From the NCBI GenBank assembly GCA_003140835.1, contig PLLA01000043.1, positions 1 to 57,204 of the forward strand: a stretch of 57,204 nt of DNA, read 5' to 3'. The stretch's first letter is position 1, and every line of letters begins with the position of its first letter. The notes beneath the pieces were generated by a model that searched no databases, had not been told where the DNA came from, and worked only from the letters and a program-made list of their open reading frames with translations. The position numbers were made by a program, and so were the translations under genes. Below, in pieces: positions 15,574 to 24,663 of the stretch. The stretch is from Candidatus Tumulicola scandinaviensis. Its GTDB lineage: Bacteria > Vulcanimicrobiota > Vulcanimicrobiia > Vulcanimicrobiales > Vulcanimicrobiaceae.

Positions 15574-16061
15574 CCCCCTCCGTACGGGTTTCATTCATCG
15601 CGATGGCTTTGCTGGTCGCGGCATGCACGCCCAACGGCATCGATAGCTCGGGCGGTTCGGGAGGCGGGGGCGGCGGAGTGAACCATGTCGTCGACGTCAA
15701 CCTCACGTTAAATCAGCCGGTGCAAACGCCGTACGGTCAGAGCGGTGGAATGAAACCGCCGGTCACCAATGTGAAGGTCGGCGACACCGTGACCTTTATG
15801 AACAGCGATGGTTTCGCCCATACGTCTACGTCGATCACCCCGGCACAGAGCATGAACGAGACAAAGTTTCCCTCCCAGTACCCGTTTACCGGAAAAGCCC
15901 TGAATCAGGCCGGATCGACGCTGTCGGGCGGCTGGACGAGCGGCGCGATGCAAGCTGGGTCCGGATCGCAAGTGGTGACGGCCGACAAGCCCGGCACCTA
16001 CCTTTACGGCTGCTTCTTCCACTATGGCGCGCCAATGCGAGGAGCTATCGTTGCGAAATAA
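15570..16061 (+). CDS. cupredoxin lipoprotein C
   Basis: 163 aa. The GTG start overlaps the SCO stop (GTGA), with GGAGG 7 nt upstream. The lipoprotein signal ends LLVAAC (Cys 18), followed by a long Gly/Ser linker. The domain has VTNVKVGDTVTFMNSDGFAHTST, with His as copper ligand, and GCFFHYGAPM with Cys, His and Met ligands (C-x2-H-x4-M). More distant from A and B than these are from each other, and closer to generic plastocyanin/azurin-like proteins. Overlaps the next gene by 11 bases. Confidence 0.87.
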   Translation: MTPSVRVSFIAMALLVAACTPNGIDSSGGSGGGGGGVNHVVDVNLTLNQPVQTPYGQSGGMKPPVTNVKVGDTVTFMNSDGFAHTSTSITPAQSMNETKFPSQYPFTGKALNQAGSTLSGGWTSGAMQAGSGSQVVTADKPGTYLYGCFFHYGAPMRGAIVAK

Positions 16062-17193
16062 TCTCGTCGCCGCGCTCGCCGCAGCGATACTCTTTGCCGC
16101 GCTGAATACGGCGCCGGCCCAAGCGATTCCGATCTTCGCGCAGCGGTACCGCTTGCACTGCGGCGCGTGTCACAGCGTTCTTCCCGAACTCAACGGCTTC
16201 GGCAACTATTTTCGCATGCACGGCTATCGTTTGCCGATCGAGCGGCACGGGACGACGATGTTCGCCATCCGCTATCAGATGTCGTACTCGCAAGATCCGG
16301 CTGCCGGCACGCGCCGATGGACGCCGGGCGGCATTCTGCTCGGGAACGCCGACGTCGGAAACATCTCGTTGTACATGCATTATAGTCTCGGTGCGGGCGG
16401 CGGCCCGAGCGCGCTCTACTTAGGATTTCTCACCGACTACAACGCACACACGAAGTCGGAATACCGGGTCGGCTTGTTCGAGCTGCCGCTCGCGCAATCG
16501 CCGGGCGAACGCCTGGACGACCTTCAGCAGTATGGATACTACGGCGCCCACGTCGGCCTCAACGACTTGCCGCTATCGTCGCCACGGTGGGGCGTATGGG
16601 ACCAGCGCACGATCGGGAATCTGGTCGCCAACGTTACCTTCGCCGTGGGTGACTTCCAGGGCGCGCCCTATGGCGGCAAGCCGGTCAACACCGGCCTGAC
16701 GACGTACGTTTCGACTCCCGAAGTCGGCGTATGGCTCGATCAAGGCATCTTTTCGAAGGGGAGCATCGAGTTAGACGGAGGCGGCGAGGCGCTTGAAGGC
16801 GTGCGCCACATCTTGCCGACCGGCAGTACCGCTTTCAACGACGCCTACTCGCGCTACGGATTGCTCGGACACGCTACTCTCGGCCCGGTCGATCTTCAAG
16901 CCGAGCAGTGGTGGGGCAACGACAGCAATGCCGACGGTTTTGGAACCAGACAAACCTCCAGCGGCGGATACGCTCGCTTGAAAATCTATCCGGTCCCACA
17001 CGCTTATCTCGCGGTACGCTATGACGCTTTCGCCAATCCGATCGTCACCCGCGACTTTACCTACTACGGCGCCGTGATGGTCGCGCCGTTCCGCTTCTTA
17101 CTGCAGGAGGTCGCCCCGATCGGGGCGCCCGGCCAGCATCCAAACCTTGGAGGCGCGGTGACAGTAGCTTTCCCGGGCCCGTGGAAATACTGA
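16051..17193 (+). CDS. monohaem cytochrome c / outer-membrane barrel protein
   Basis: 380 aa. A signal peptide (AALAAAILFAALNTAPAQA) is followed by IPIFAQRYRLHCGACHSVLPELNGFGNYF, which contains one CxxCH haem-attachment motif at the mature N-terminus. The remainder is a series of amphipathic beta strands ending in an aromatic residue (WKY), typical of outer-membrane barrels. The TTG at 16051 follows GAGGAG by 6 nt. I infer a porin-like protein presenting a haem at the periplasmic side, a possible electron partner for the cupredoxins. I know similar CxxCH-plus-barrel proteins only as uncharacterised. Confidence 0.78.
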   Translation: MRNNLVAALAAAILFAALNTAPAQAIPIFAQRYRLHCGACHSVLPELNGFGNYFRMHGYRLPIERHGTTMFAIRYQMSYSQDPAAGTRRWTPGGILLGNADVGNISLYMHYSLGAGGGPSALYLGFLTDYNAHTKSEYRVGLFELPLAQSPGERLDDLQQYGYYGAHVGLNDLPLSSPRWGVWDQRTIGNLVANVTFAVGDFQGAPYGGKPVNTGLTTYVSTPEVGVWLDQGIFSKGSIELDGGGEALEGVRHILPTGSTAFNDAYSRYGLLGHATLGPVDLQAEQWWGNDSNADGFGTRQTSSGGYARLKIYPVPHAYLAVRYDAFANPIVTRDFTYYGAVMVAPFRFLLQEVAPIGAPGQHPNLGGAVTVAFPGPWKY

Positions 17194-17215
17194 CGTCAGG
17201 CGCTAAAGGAGCACT

Positions 17216-17884
17216 ATGCGAATCTTGGTGGTCGAGGACAATCTGCCCATTGCCAGAGCCGTCCGCTCGATGCTCGAGGCGCAGAAATTCGCCGCCAACA
17301 TCGTCACCGACGGGCGTACCGGGCTCGATCACCTGCTCGGGCAGGCGTACGATGCGGCCATCGTCGACGTCGGGCTACCGGGAATGGACGGCTTTGCCGT
17401 CGCGCGCAACGCGCGCGCCGAAGGCGTGCGCACGCCCATCCTCATGCTGACGGCACGCGATGCCGTGGAGGACCGGGTCGCCGGCTTGGATTGTGGCGCC
17501 GACGACTATCTCGTCAAGCCGTTTGTGGAAAACGAACTCATCGCACGACTCCGGGCGATCTTGCGCCGGGCCGAGCGGCCGCTGGTAACGGTCATCGACG
17601 TCGGGCGGCTTCACGTGGACGTCGGCGGGCGTTGCGCCAGATACGATCACAAACCGCTCGACCTCGGGGCGACCGAATTCCGCTTGCTCGAACTACTGGC
17701 TCGTAACGCGGGCATCGCTCTCTCGCGCGCGCAAGTTCTCGAGCGCATTTGGGATTACGATTTCGACGGTTCCAGCAATATCGTCGACGTGTACGTCAGC
17801 CAGCTTCGCCGTAAGCTCAAAAAACTGGGCGGCGAGGGCGTCATCGAAACCGTTTGGGGCGTAGGGTATCGTTTGCGAAATTGA
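17216..17884 (+). CDS. OmpR-family response regulator
   Basis: 222 aa. The receiver domain (1-115) has the acidic pair in VVEDN, the phospho-acceptor Asp 51 in AAIVDVGLPGMDG, Thr in LMLTARD and Lys in LVKPF. The C-terminal winged helix (125-220) includes ATEFRLLELLARNAG and SNIVDVYVSQLRRKL. The ATG follows AAAGGAG with 4 nt spacing. The gene lies 22 nt after the haem/barrel gene and overlaps its kinase, so it most likely regulates the cupredoxin cluster, for example in response to copper or redox state. Confidence 0.95.
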   Translation: MRILVVEDNLPIARAVRSMLEAQKFAANIVTDGRTGLDHLLGQAYDAAIVDVGLPGMDGFAVARNARAEGVRTPILMLTARDAVEDRVAGLDCGADDYLVKPFVENELIARLRAILRRAERPLVTVIDVGRLHVDVGGRCARYDHKPLDLGATEFRLLELLARNAGIALSRAQVLERIWDYDFDGSSNIVDVYVSQLRRKLKKLGGEGVIETVWGVGYRLRN

Positions 17885-18804
17885 TTGCGCGAACGTCGGT
17901 ACTCTATCTCCTCATTTTCATCTGCGTTCTCATCGCCCTGGACATCGGGGCGTATACGTTCATGTCACGCGAATACGCGTCGCTGCTTCAGCCCGCGCTC
18001 GGTACGCCCGAAGGCACGGCCGCGATGACGTCGGCCATGCGGCGCGTGGTCTTTACGATTCTTCTGCTCGACGTTCCGTTGGTCGTGGCCGTCGGTGCGG
18101 CTTCGTACGTCTTGGCGCGCGCCACGCTGGCGCCGATTTTCGCCGCTCGCGAGCGCGAGCGCATTTTTGCCGCCGACGTCGCCCACGAGTTGCGCTCGCC
18201 GCTGGCGGCAATTGCCGCAATCGCTCAAGCCTCGCGAGCGACCGCATCGCCCGAAAGCCGCGAAGCCTTCGAAACGATCGCCGCGAGCGCTCTCGATACC
18301 TCGGCGATTGTAACGGACCTCTTGACGCTCGCACGCGATCCCGGCCAAAGCGTGCTGCAGTGCGAGCCCGTTGACCTGGCGGCCATCGTCGCACGGTGCG
18401 CGCGGGACGTTGCCGGCGTTGCCGCCGCACGCGGCGTGCGCGTTGAAAGTTCGCCGGTCAGCGCGATCGTCGATGGCGACGAACGGCGGCTGCGCGAGCT
18501 GGTTCGCAATCTTGCCGAAAACGCCGTGCGCCATGCGCGTTCGAGCGTGCGCATCGCTTCGCAGCGTAACGGCCGCACCTGCGAGATCGTCGTAGAAGAC
18601 GACGGCGACGGAATCCCGCCGCAGGAGCGCGAGCGCGTATTCCAGCGGTTTTATCGCGGATCCGACGATTTGGGCGGTACCGGTTTGGGCCTGGCGATCG
18701 TTCGCTGGATTGCGAAAGCACACGCCGGCACGGTAACCATCGCACCGACCAGCCAAGGCGGTGCGCGTTTCGTCGCATCCATCCCCGAACACGCCGGCTC
18801 GTAG
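17881..18804 (+). CDS. sensor histidine kinase
   Basis: 307 aa. The TTG start overlaps the regulator stop (TTGA). Two membrane helices (LYLLIFICVLIALDIGAYTF and VVFTILLLDVPLVVAVGAASYV) flank a short periplasmic loop of about 35 residues, too small for a full sensor domain. HisKA has the phospho-acceptor His in DVAHELRSPLAAI. The HATPase domain has NLAENAVRHA, DDGDGIP and GTGLGLAIVRWI. The short loop contains no His/Met-rich copper motif, so the signal may be sensed in the membrane or through a partner. Confidence 0.94.
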   Translation: MIARTSVLYLLIFICVLIALDIGAYTFMSREYASLLQPALGTPEGTAAMTSAMRRVVFTILLLDVPLVVAVGAASYVLARATLAPIFAARERERIFAADVAHELRSPLAAIAAIAQASRATASPESREAFETIAASALDTSAIVTDLLTLARDPGQSVLQCEPVDLAAIVARCARDVAGVAAARGVRVESSPVSAIVDGDERRLRELVRNLAENAVRHARSSVRIASQRNGRTCEIVVEDDGDGIPPQERERVFQRFYRGSDDLGGTGLGLAIVRWIAKAHAGTVTIAPTSQGGARFVASIPEHAGS

Positions 18805-18881
18805 TACCTGCGGACACATCTAATACTCAGGAACTCACCGCCGAACAGGGGCGCTGGCGGCTTCCTCTAAGAGAGCCCGTC

Positions 18882-20426
18882 ATGCCGTTTTCGTCCCTGC
18901 GCGCGTTCGTCGATGCGCTGCGCAAAGCCGGCGAGCTTCACACGATCGCGGCGCGAGTCGACCCTTACCTCGAGATCGCCGAGATTACCGATCGGGTCGT
19001 GAAAGCGGGCGGACCCGCCTTATTGTTCACCCGCGTCGACGGCTCAAAATTTCCGGTGCTCACCAATCAATTCGGAACGCACCGCCGCATGGCGATGGCG
19101 CTCGAAGCCGCCGACCTCGGCGAAGCCGCGGCGCGCGTGCGCAAACTGGTCAATCTCAGCCCACCCGGATCGTCGCTGGCAGACAAGTTCGGCGCGCTCC
19201 TCCGCCTTGCGCCGCTGGCCAACGCCGCGCCGCGAATCGTCGGCAACGCAGCCGTCCACGACGTCGTCATGCGCGAACCCGACCTCACCAAGCTTCCGGT
19301 GTTGACGACGTGGCCGCTCGACGGGGGGCCGTTCATCACGCTTCCGCTCGTCATCACCAAACATCCCGGCACCGGGCGTCCCAACGTCGGAATGTACCGC
19401 ATGCAAGTGTATAATGCGCGCGAGACCGGGATGCACTGGCAACGCCACAAACAAGGACGCGCCCACGCCGACGCGTGGGGCGATACGATTCCGGTGGCGG
19501 TGGCGATTGGAACCGAGCCCGTCATGACCTATGCCGCTACCGCACCGTTACCGCCGCTGCTCGACGAATACGCCTTTGCGGGCTTGCTGCGCGGACGTCC
19601 GGTCGATCTGGTCAAAGCGCGGACCGTCGATCTCCTCGTGCCGGCCGAAGCGGAGTTCGTCCTGGAAGGCTACGTCGACAACACCGACCTCCGGGTAGAG
19701 GGACCGTTTGGCGATCATACCGGCGTGTATAGTCTGGCCGATCGTTATCCGACGTTTCACGTTACGTGCGTAACGCATCGCCGCGACCCGATCTACGCCG
19801 CCACCGTCGTTGGAAAACCGCCGATGGAAGATGCATGGCTCGGAAAGGCGACCGAACGCCTCTTCTTGCCGTTGCTGCAACTCGTTCTTCCGGAAGTGGT
19901 CGACATGAATCTTCCGGTCGAAGGCGGATTTCATAACCTCGCCATCGTGTCGATTCGAAAATCTTATCCCGGTCACGCAAAAAAAGTCATGAACGCACTC
20001 TGGGGTTTGGGTCACATGATGATGCTGACGCGCGTGCTGGTGGTCGTCGATGCCGACGTCGACGTGCAAGACTGCCGCAGCGTCGCCTGGTTCGTTCTCA
20101 ATAATCTCGCACCCGACCGCGACGTCGTCATGATGCCTGGCCCAGTCGACGATCTCGATCACGGCTCGTACTCCGTTGCCTACGGTGTGAAGATCGGCAT
20201 CGACGCCACCCGTAAAACCGCCGCCGAGGGGTATACGCGCGAATGGCCTCCGGACATGATCATGAACGCGGACGTGCGGGCAAAAGTAAGCAAACGTTGG
20301 CGCGAGTACGGTCTCGACGCCGTCGCGGACGCATTGCAACCCGATGACTGGTCGGGACAAGGGCCGGCCGCTTACGCGCGGCTTTTGGCAACGCCGACGC
20401 CCGGAACGGATCGGCCGGAACGATGA
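18882..20426 (+). CDS. ubiD: UbiD-family prenylated-FMN decarboxylase
   Basis: 514 aa, normal for UbiD. Typical segments are GPALLF near residue 45, YRMQVYNARETGMHWQRHKQ, IPVAVAIG, VEGPFGDHTGVYS with the catalytic acidic residue, ATVVGKPPMEDAWLGKATERLFLP, and DVDVQDCRSVAWFVLNN. The enzyme decarboxylates an aromatic acid with prenylated FMN. The overlapping UbiA gene suggests quinone biosynthesis, either 4-hydroxybenzoate-derived or futalosine-pathway naphthoate-derived. The UbiX flavin prenyltransferase is not in the window. ATG with AAGAGAG upstream. Confidence 0.93.
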   Translation: MPFSSLRAFVDALRKAGELHTIAARVDPYLEIAEITDRVVKAGGPALLFTRVDGSKFPVLTNQFGTHRRMAMALEAADLGEAAARVRKLVNLSPPGSSLADKFGALLRLAPLANAAPRIVGNAAVHDVVMREPDLTKLPVLTTWPLDGGPFITLPLVITKHPGTGRPNVGMYRMQVYNARETGMHWQRHKQGRAHADAWGDTIPVAVAIGTEPVMTYAATAPLPPLLDEYAFAGLLRGRPVDLVKARTVDLLVPAEAEFVLEGYVDNTDLRVEGPFGDHTGVYSLADRYPTFHVTCVTHRRDPIYAATVVGKPPMEDAWLGKATERLFLPLLQLVLPEVVDMNLPVEGGFHNLAIVSIRKSYPGHAKKVMNALWGLGHMMMLTRVLVVVDADVDVQDCRSVAWFVLNNLAPDRDVVMMPGPVDDLDHGSYSVAYGVKIGIDATRKTAAEGYTREWPPDMIMNADVRAKVSKRWREYGLDAVADALQPDDWSGQGPAAYARLLATPTPGTDRPER

Positions 20427-21292
20427 AGGTCGCGCTTTTCCTCAAAGAAATTCGGATCGAGCACACGCTGTTTGCGTTGCCGTTTGCCTACACCGGCGCC
20501 GTCTTCGGGGCGCGCGGTTTGCCGTCGTGGCCGGCACTACTTTGGATTACGCTCGCCGTCCTCGGTGCGCGCACCGCGGCCATGGCCGCCAATCGTTATC
20601 TAGACCGCGATATCGACGCGCGTAACCCGCGCACCGCTCGGCGTGCGGTCGCCAGCGGAGCGCTTTCGCCGGCGTCGATGCTGTTGGCAATTGCAGCCGG
20701 GCTGTTGGTTCTGTTATGGGCCGCGTGGATGCTCAACCCGCTGTGCGTAAAACTGCTGCCGATTGCGGGCGCCGGCGTCTTACTCTACCCGCTATGTAAG
20801 CGCTTTACGTGGCTGACCCACTTCGTGCTCGGTGCGGTCGACGCGCTGGCACCGTTGGGAGCGTATATCGGTATTACCGGAACGGTTGGGTGGCCGGCCG
20901 TTTTCCTGTTTCTCGCCGTTACGGTCTGGGTAACGGGATTCGACATCGTCTACGCGCTCATGGATTTCTCGGTCGACCGCACGCAAGGCATTCGATCGTT
21001 ACCCGCGCGCTTTGGCGAAGCGAGCGGGCACGTGCTGCCGATCGCATTGCACGTGCTGATGCTCGGACTGCTGGCAGCCGCCGGACTAGCGGCTCACGCC
21101 GGCTCGATTTACTACGCGGGCGTGCTCGCGGCGGCGATATTGGTGCTCTATGAAGAACGCCTGCTTCGGATCGCCGAAAACGCTTTCGTTTTGAACGAGC
21201 GGGTGTTCGTCTCGAACATGGCGTTCTCGCTGGTCTTCTTGGGAAGCACGGTCGCGAGTTTCACTGCCGCCTCGACTGTTGGCTCGTCGTGA
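20423..21292 (+). CDS. ubiA: UbiA-family prenyltransferase
   Basis: 289 aa with about eight membrane helices. The two Asp-rich motifs of the family are visible: NRYLDRDIDARN (Nx3Dx3D type) near residue 55 and DIVYALMDFSVDRTQG near 175. It would attach a polyprenyl chain to a hydroxylated aromatic acid. The ATG overlaps the ubiD stop (ATGA) and the gene overlaps the next one (GTGA), so the three are translated together. Whether it makes a ubiquinone or menaquinone precursor cannot be told from sequence alone. Confidence 0.93.
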   Translation: MKVALFLKEIRIEHTLFALPFAYTGAVFGARGLPSWPALLWITLAVLGARTAAMAANRYLDRDIDARNPRTARRAVASGALSPASMLLAIAAGLLVLLWAAWMLNPLCVKLLPIAGAGVLLYPLCKRFTWLTHFVLGAVDALAPLGAYIGITGTVGWPAVFLFLAVTVWVTGFDIVYALMDFSVDRTQGIRSLPARFGEASGHVLPIALHVLMLGLLAAAGLAAHAGSIYYAGVLAAAILVLYEERLLRIAENAFVLNERVFVSNMAFSLVFLGSTVASFTAASTVGSS

Positions 21293-22449
21293 GGCGGCGA
21301 ACGTTTCTGGCGACGGCGGCGGCCGCCGGCGTCGCGCTCGCCGCCCCGGCGCGCGCCCAAATTCTGAATCAGCAGTTCCTGCAGCAGCTGACGGTCGGCG
21401 TCAACGTCACGCTGTCGGGACCGTTGCAGAAGTACGGTCTCGAAGTCGTTCGCGGCGTCCAAGCCGCGGTCGACGAGACCAATCGTTTTACGGCGCCGAT
21501 CTCGCACGTTTGGGGCATGCGAGCCTACGACGATCGCAACGATGCCGCGCTCGCGGCAACCAACGCCAACGTCGCGTCGGCGGATCCGAGTGTGATCGGC
21601 ATCGTCGGCAACATGACTGCCGCGATGACGCTGGCTTCGCTTTCCCGTTACGCCAACGTCAACTTCGCCGTCGTCGTTCCGACCGTCACCGCGGACGCCG
21701 TCACCAATCGCGGCTATCACAATATCTTCCGGCTGCCCGCGAAGGACAGCACGGCCGGCCGGCTTTTCGCGTCCTCGGTGCTGCCGGAGAAACGCGGCGC
21801 AACGGCCATCGCCGTCGCTCTCGACGGCGACTACGGCTACGACGTGGCGCGCGGTTTCGTGCAGCAAGCCAAGTCGGATCACCACCCGGCCGACGTGCTG
21901 CTCTTTCCAACGACCGGCATCGATCCCGGAGCCGCAGCGCGAACGGTGCTCGACCGCAGTCCAGGGTACGTTTTTCTCTGCGGGACGACGGCAGCGCTCG
22001 GGTCGCTGGCCGACGCGTTGCGGCTGGCCGGTTACACCGGCGATTTCGGCGCGAGCGACGGCTTCTACAACGGCGAGACAATCGCCCAACATGCAAAAGC
22101 GCTCGACGGCGCGTACGTCGCCTCATCGCTGCCGCCCCTCGAGCGAATCCCGAGCGCCATCCAGCTGTTAACGGATTTTCAGCACGAGGTCGGTGCTATA
22201 ACCGCTTTCTCCGCGTACGGGTATGCCGCCGCTCAAGTCCTAATTGCCGCTTCACAGCGCAGCAACGCGTTCACTCGATATTCCTTGCTCGCGTCGATGC
22301 AGCGCAGCCCGACGTTCACGACCTTGGTCGGCCAGTACAGCTTCAACGTTTTCGGCGATCCCTTAATACCGAATATCTACATCTACACCATCGGCAAGGA
22401 CGGCTTCAAGTTCGCGCGCCCGGCCATCCGCACCGGCTTCGTGCTCTAG
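21289..22449 (+). CDS. Tat-exported Leu/Ile/Val-type periplasmic binding protein, orphan
   Basis: 386 aa. The N-terminus MRRRTFLATAAAAG is a twin-arginine (RRTFL) signal ending APARAQ. The body is a type 1 periplasmic binding fold: VGVNVTLSGPLQKYGLEVVRGVQAAVDE, a VIGIVGNMTAAMTLASLSRY ligand-loop region, ALDGDYGYDVARGF and FGASDGFYNGE. Such proteins bind branched-chain amino acids, amides or aromatic acids for ABC uptake. No permease or ATPase genes accompany it. The GTG start overlaps ubiA. It may capture an aromatic precursor or act in sensing. Confidence 0.87.
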   Translation: MRRRTFLATAAAAGVALAAPARAQILNQQFLQQLTVGVNVTLSGPLQKYGLEVVRGVQAAVDETNRFTAPISHVWGMRAYDDRNDAALAATNANVASADPSVIGIVGNMTAAMTLASLSRYANVNFAVVVPTVTADAVTNRGYHNIFRLPAKDSTAGRLFASSVLPEKRGATAIAVALDGDYGYDVARGFVQQAKSDHHPADVLLFPTTGIDPGAAARTVLDRSPGYVFLCGTTAALGSLADALRLAGYTGDFGASDGFYNGETIAQHAKALDGAYVASSLPPLERIPSAIQLLTDFQHEVGAITAFSAYGYAAAQVLIAASQRSNAFTRYSLLASMQRSPTFTTLVGQYSFNVFGDPLIPNIYIYTIGKDGFKFARPAIRTGFVL

Positions 22450-22458
22450 GCTTTCCTG

Positions 22459-23472
22459 TTAGCTTTCGATGCGCCGCCACTGGAAAACGGCCAGCGCACC
22501 GTATAGGACCGCGAGCAGCGCCAGCACGAGAACGTTGATTTGAATCGGCGCGGCGAAGGCGGCTCCAGCGGCGTTTCCTCCTTCCGATACGTGCATGTAA
22601 GACACCGGATCGAGTACGGCGAGCCACTTAGAGACGCTACTCACGATCAGCAGCATCGCATTGCCGTTGGGCTGGATGCGGCTGAGACCGAAGATCAACA
22701 ACGCCACCGGCCACGCGAAACCGACGACGGTCCCGTAGCCGCGCTTCATCGACGCGGTCGCCGCATTCAGCAGGGCGTACCAAGACAGTGGTGCGGCGAT
22801 GCCGAGCAGCACCGTGAAGAAGTCACTCGTATCGAACGTAACCCGCGGAACTTCGAACAACGCGGTGCATAGAAACGCGAACGCAACGCCGAGGGCAAAG
22901 GCGGCCACGATGCCGCCGGCATCCATCGCGACGGTGACTAGCCCGAGCACCGTCCGTCCGACGGGTTTCGTCATCGCGATATCCAGATGACCGTCGTTCT
23001 CGCGTGCGAACGGCGACCCCATGACGGTAGCAAAAACCAGGGCGACGATGATTCCAACGATCGCAAACGTCGCAAACGGGATCCCAGTCGTGTCGATGAC
23101 GACCAGCGAGCCGCCGCCCGATGGCAGGGTCCGGACTCGGACGCTGCCGGCGACGACGGTTTCTTTCGAATGGTCGTGCGACGAGCGATCGAGGATTTCG
23201 ATGTGCTTGCGGCCCCATCCGTACTCGTCGATGACGATATGAACTCGATCGCGAGGATCCTCGACGACGGTCCGGTGCACGCCGTCGGGGCCGGTCGACA
23301 CCGTTACGCGCGAGCTCGGATCGGCTTCCATGCGGGCAATATGCGTCAGCGCATCGCCCCCGAATCCGAACGCCCACACGCGGCAGATGGCGGTGAGGAC
23401 GAAAAATGCGGCGAGCACGATCCCGATCCACTTTAGGGCACCGCGAACTCGCAGCCACTCGACGTAGGCCAT
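22459..23472 (-). CDS. ABC-2-type exporter permease, second subunit
   Basis: About 337 aa. It begins AYVEWLRVRGALKW, almost the same as the first permease of the operon. One helix (IGIVLAAFFVLTAICRVWAF) is followed by a roughly 110-residue soluble loop, then five helices including VVIDTTGIPFATFAIVGIIVALVF. The short SPFARENDGHLDIAMTKPVGR segment is typical of ABC-2 permeases. The ATG overlaps the stop of a 50-aa gene (TGATG). Likely forms a heterodimeric exporter with the permease at 23629-24663 and the adjacent ATPase. Confidence 0.86.
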   Translation of the reverse strand: MAYVEWLRVRGALKWIGIVLAAFFVLTAICRVWAFGFGGDALTHIARMEADPSSRVTVSTGPDGVHRTVVEDPRDRVHIVIDEYGWGRKHIEILDRSSHDHSKETVVAGSVRVRTLPSGGGSLVVIDTTGIPFATFAIVGIIVALVFATVMGSPFARENDGHLDIAMTKPVGRTVLGLVTVAMDAGGIVAAFALGVAFAFLCTALFEVPRVTFDTSDFFTVLLGIAAPLSWYALLNAATASMKRGYGTVVGFAWPVALLIFGLSRIQPNGNAMLLIVSSVSKWLAVLDPVSYMHVSEGGNAAGAAFAAPIQINVLVLALLAVLYGALAVFQWRRIES

Positions 23473-23624
23473 CAACGGACGAATTCGTCTTCCGGCACGA
23501 CACGCACGCGATGCGGCGGCGGCACTTTCGGCATCGGCTGGGCGTCGGCGTCTTCGAGGGCGAGGACGAAACGCAGACGCCACGCTCCGAGGGACAGTGT
23601 GAAGTTGGTTCCGAGTATTTCCAT
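23472..23624 (-). CDS. 50-aa microprotein between two ABC permease genes
   Basis: Starts ATG GAA ATA (MEILGTNFTLSLGAWRLRF) and ends PEDEFVR. The start lies 4 nt after the first permease stop with GGAGG 9 nt upstream, and its stop overlaps the ATG of the second permease (TGATG). Such tight coupling on both sides strongly suggests real translation. No transmembrane segment is present; the first half could form an amphipathic strand or helix and the second half is Pro-rich (KVPPPHRVRVV). Function unknown; possibly a small subunit of the transporter. Confidence 0.66.
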   Translation of the reverse strand: MEILGTNFTLSLGAWRLRFVLALEDADAQPMPKVPPPHRVRVVPEDEFVR

Positions 23625-23628
23625 GTTC

Positions 23629-24663
23629 TTAGGCCTCCACGCGACGCCATTGAAGAACGGCGAGCGCGCCGTAAACGAGCGCGAGAATCAAGAGAATCGG
23701 AAGTTCGAGACCCGGTGAGACCGCCATCGATCCGGCGGGCTTCCCATCGACGGTGAACGCAGGTCCGAAATGAAGGTACGTAAAGGGGTTGATCCAGGCA
23801 AGCGGAGTGACGATCGCGTGGATGACCTGCCCCAGCTGCGAGTTGCTGAGATTGACCTTGCCGAGTATGGCGATAACCGCCGCTACCGGCCACGCGAAAC
23901 CGAGAACCGCACCGTAGGCGCGCTGCATCGAAGCCGTCGCCGCGCACAGCATTGCGTACCAGGCGAGGTTACCGGCCAGTCCCAGTGCGATCAGGATCTC
24001 GTCGTTGGGACCAATGGCGAAGTGCGGCGCCTCGAAGACGGTATGCGCTACGATCAAGAAGACGATCGTCATAATCCACGCCGCACCGATGCCGGCCAGG
24101 TCGGCGCCGATGATCCCGAGCGCGAGCCGTTCGCGGCGTACCGGCTTTGTCAGCGCGATCTCCAAGTGTCCGTCGTTCTCACGGGCGAACGGCGCGCCGA
24201 GAATCGTTCCGACGATCAACCCGACGAAAGACGCGATCGCGAAGTAGTACGCCAGGTCCTCGGGTTGGCTCGTGTCGATCGTCGTGACCGTAACGTCGCG
24301 GCCGGGAATCGTTTCGACGTGGATGTCGCCCATCGAGACCGATTCGTGCATATGGCGAGCGGCGTGTGCCGCCGATTCGAAAATTTCGATGTGCTTGCCA
24401 CGGTAGCCGCGATCGTCGACGACGACGTGCACGCCTTGTTTGGCGTTGTCGATCACCGTACGCGTCGTTCCATCGGGAAGCGTTGCGTGCGTGACGCGCG
24501 AGTTCTGGTCTACTTCCACGCCGTGAACGAACGATAACGCGTCGTGCGGCCCCACGGCCAGCAGCGAGATGCGCAGCACGATCAACAGCGCCACCAATAC
24601 GACCAGCACCACCGCCGTCCACTTTAGGACGCCGCGCACGCGCAGCCACTCCACGTAGGTCAT
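23629..24663 (-). CDS. ABC-2-type exporter permease, first subunit
   Basis: 344 aa. N-terminal TYVEWLRVRGVLKWTAVVL helix, a soluble loop of about 115 residues (GYRGKHIEIFE, DIHVETIPGRDVTVT), then helices starting near YYFAIASFVGLIVGTILG. The segment APFARENDGHLEIALTKPVRRERL matches the partner permease. The ATG overlaps the ATPase stop (ATGA). The loop has no homologue I recognise and is shared by both permeases, so it may bind the exported molecule or a signal. Confidence 0.87.
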   Translation of the reverse strand: MTYVEWLRVRGVLKWTAVVLVVLVALLIVLRISLLAVGPHDALSFVHGVEVDQNSRVTHATLPDGTTRTVIDNAKQGVHVVVDDRGYRGKHIEIFESAAHAARHMHESVSMGDIHVETIPGRDVTVTTIDTSQPEDLAYYFAIASFVGLIVGTILGAPFARENDGHLEIALTKPVRRERLALGIIGADLAGIGAAWIMTIVFLIVAHTVFEAPHFAIGPNDEILIALGLAGNLAWYAMLCAATASMQRAYGAVLGFAWPVAAVIAILGKVNLSNSQLGQVIHAIVTPLAWINPFTYLHFGPAFTVDGKPAGSMAVSPGLELPILLILALVYGALAVLQWRRVEA

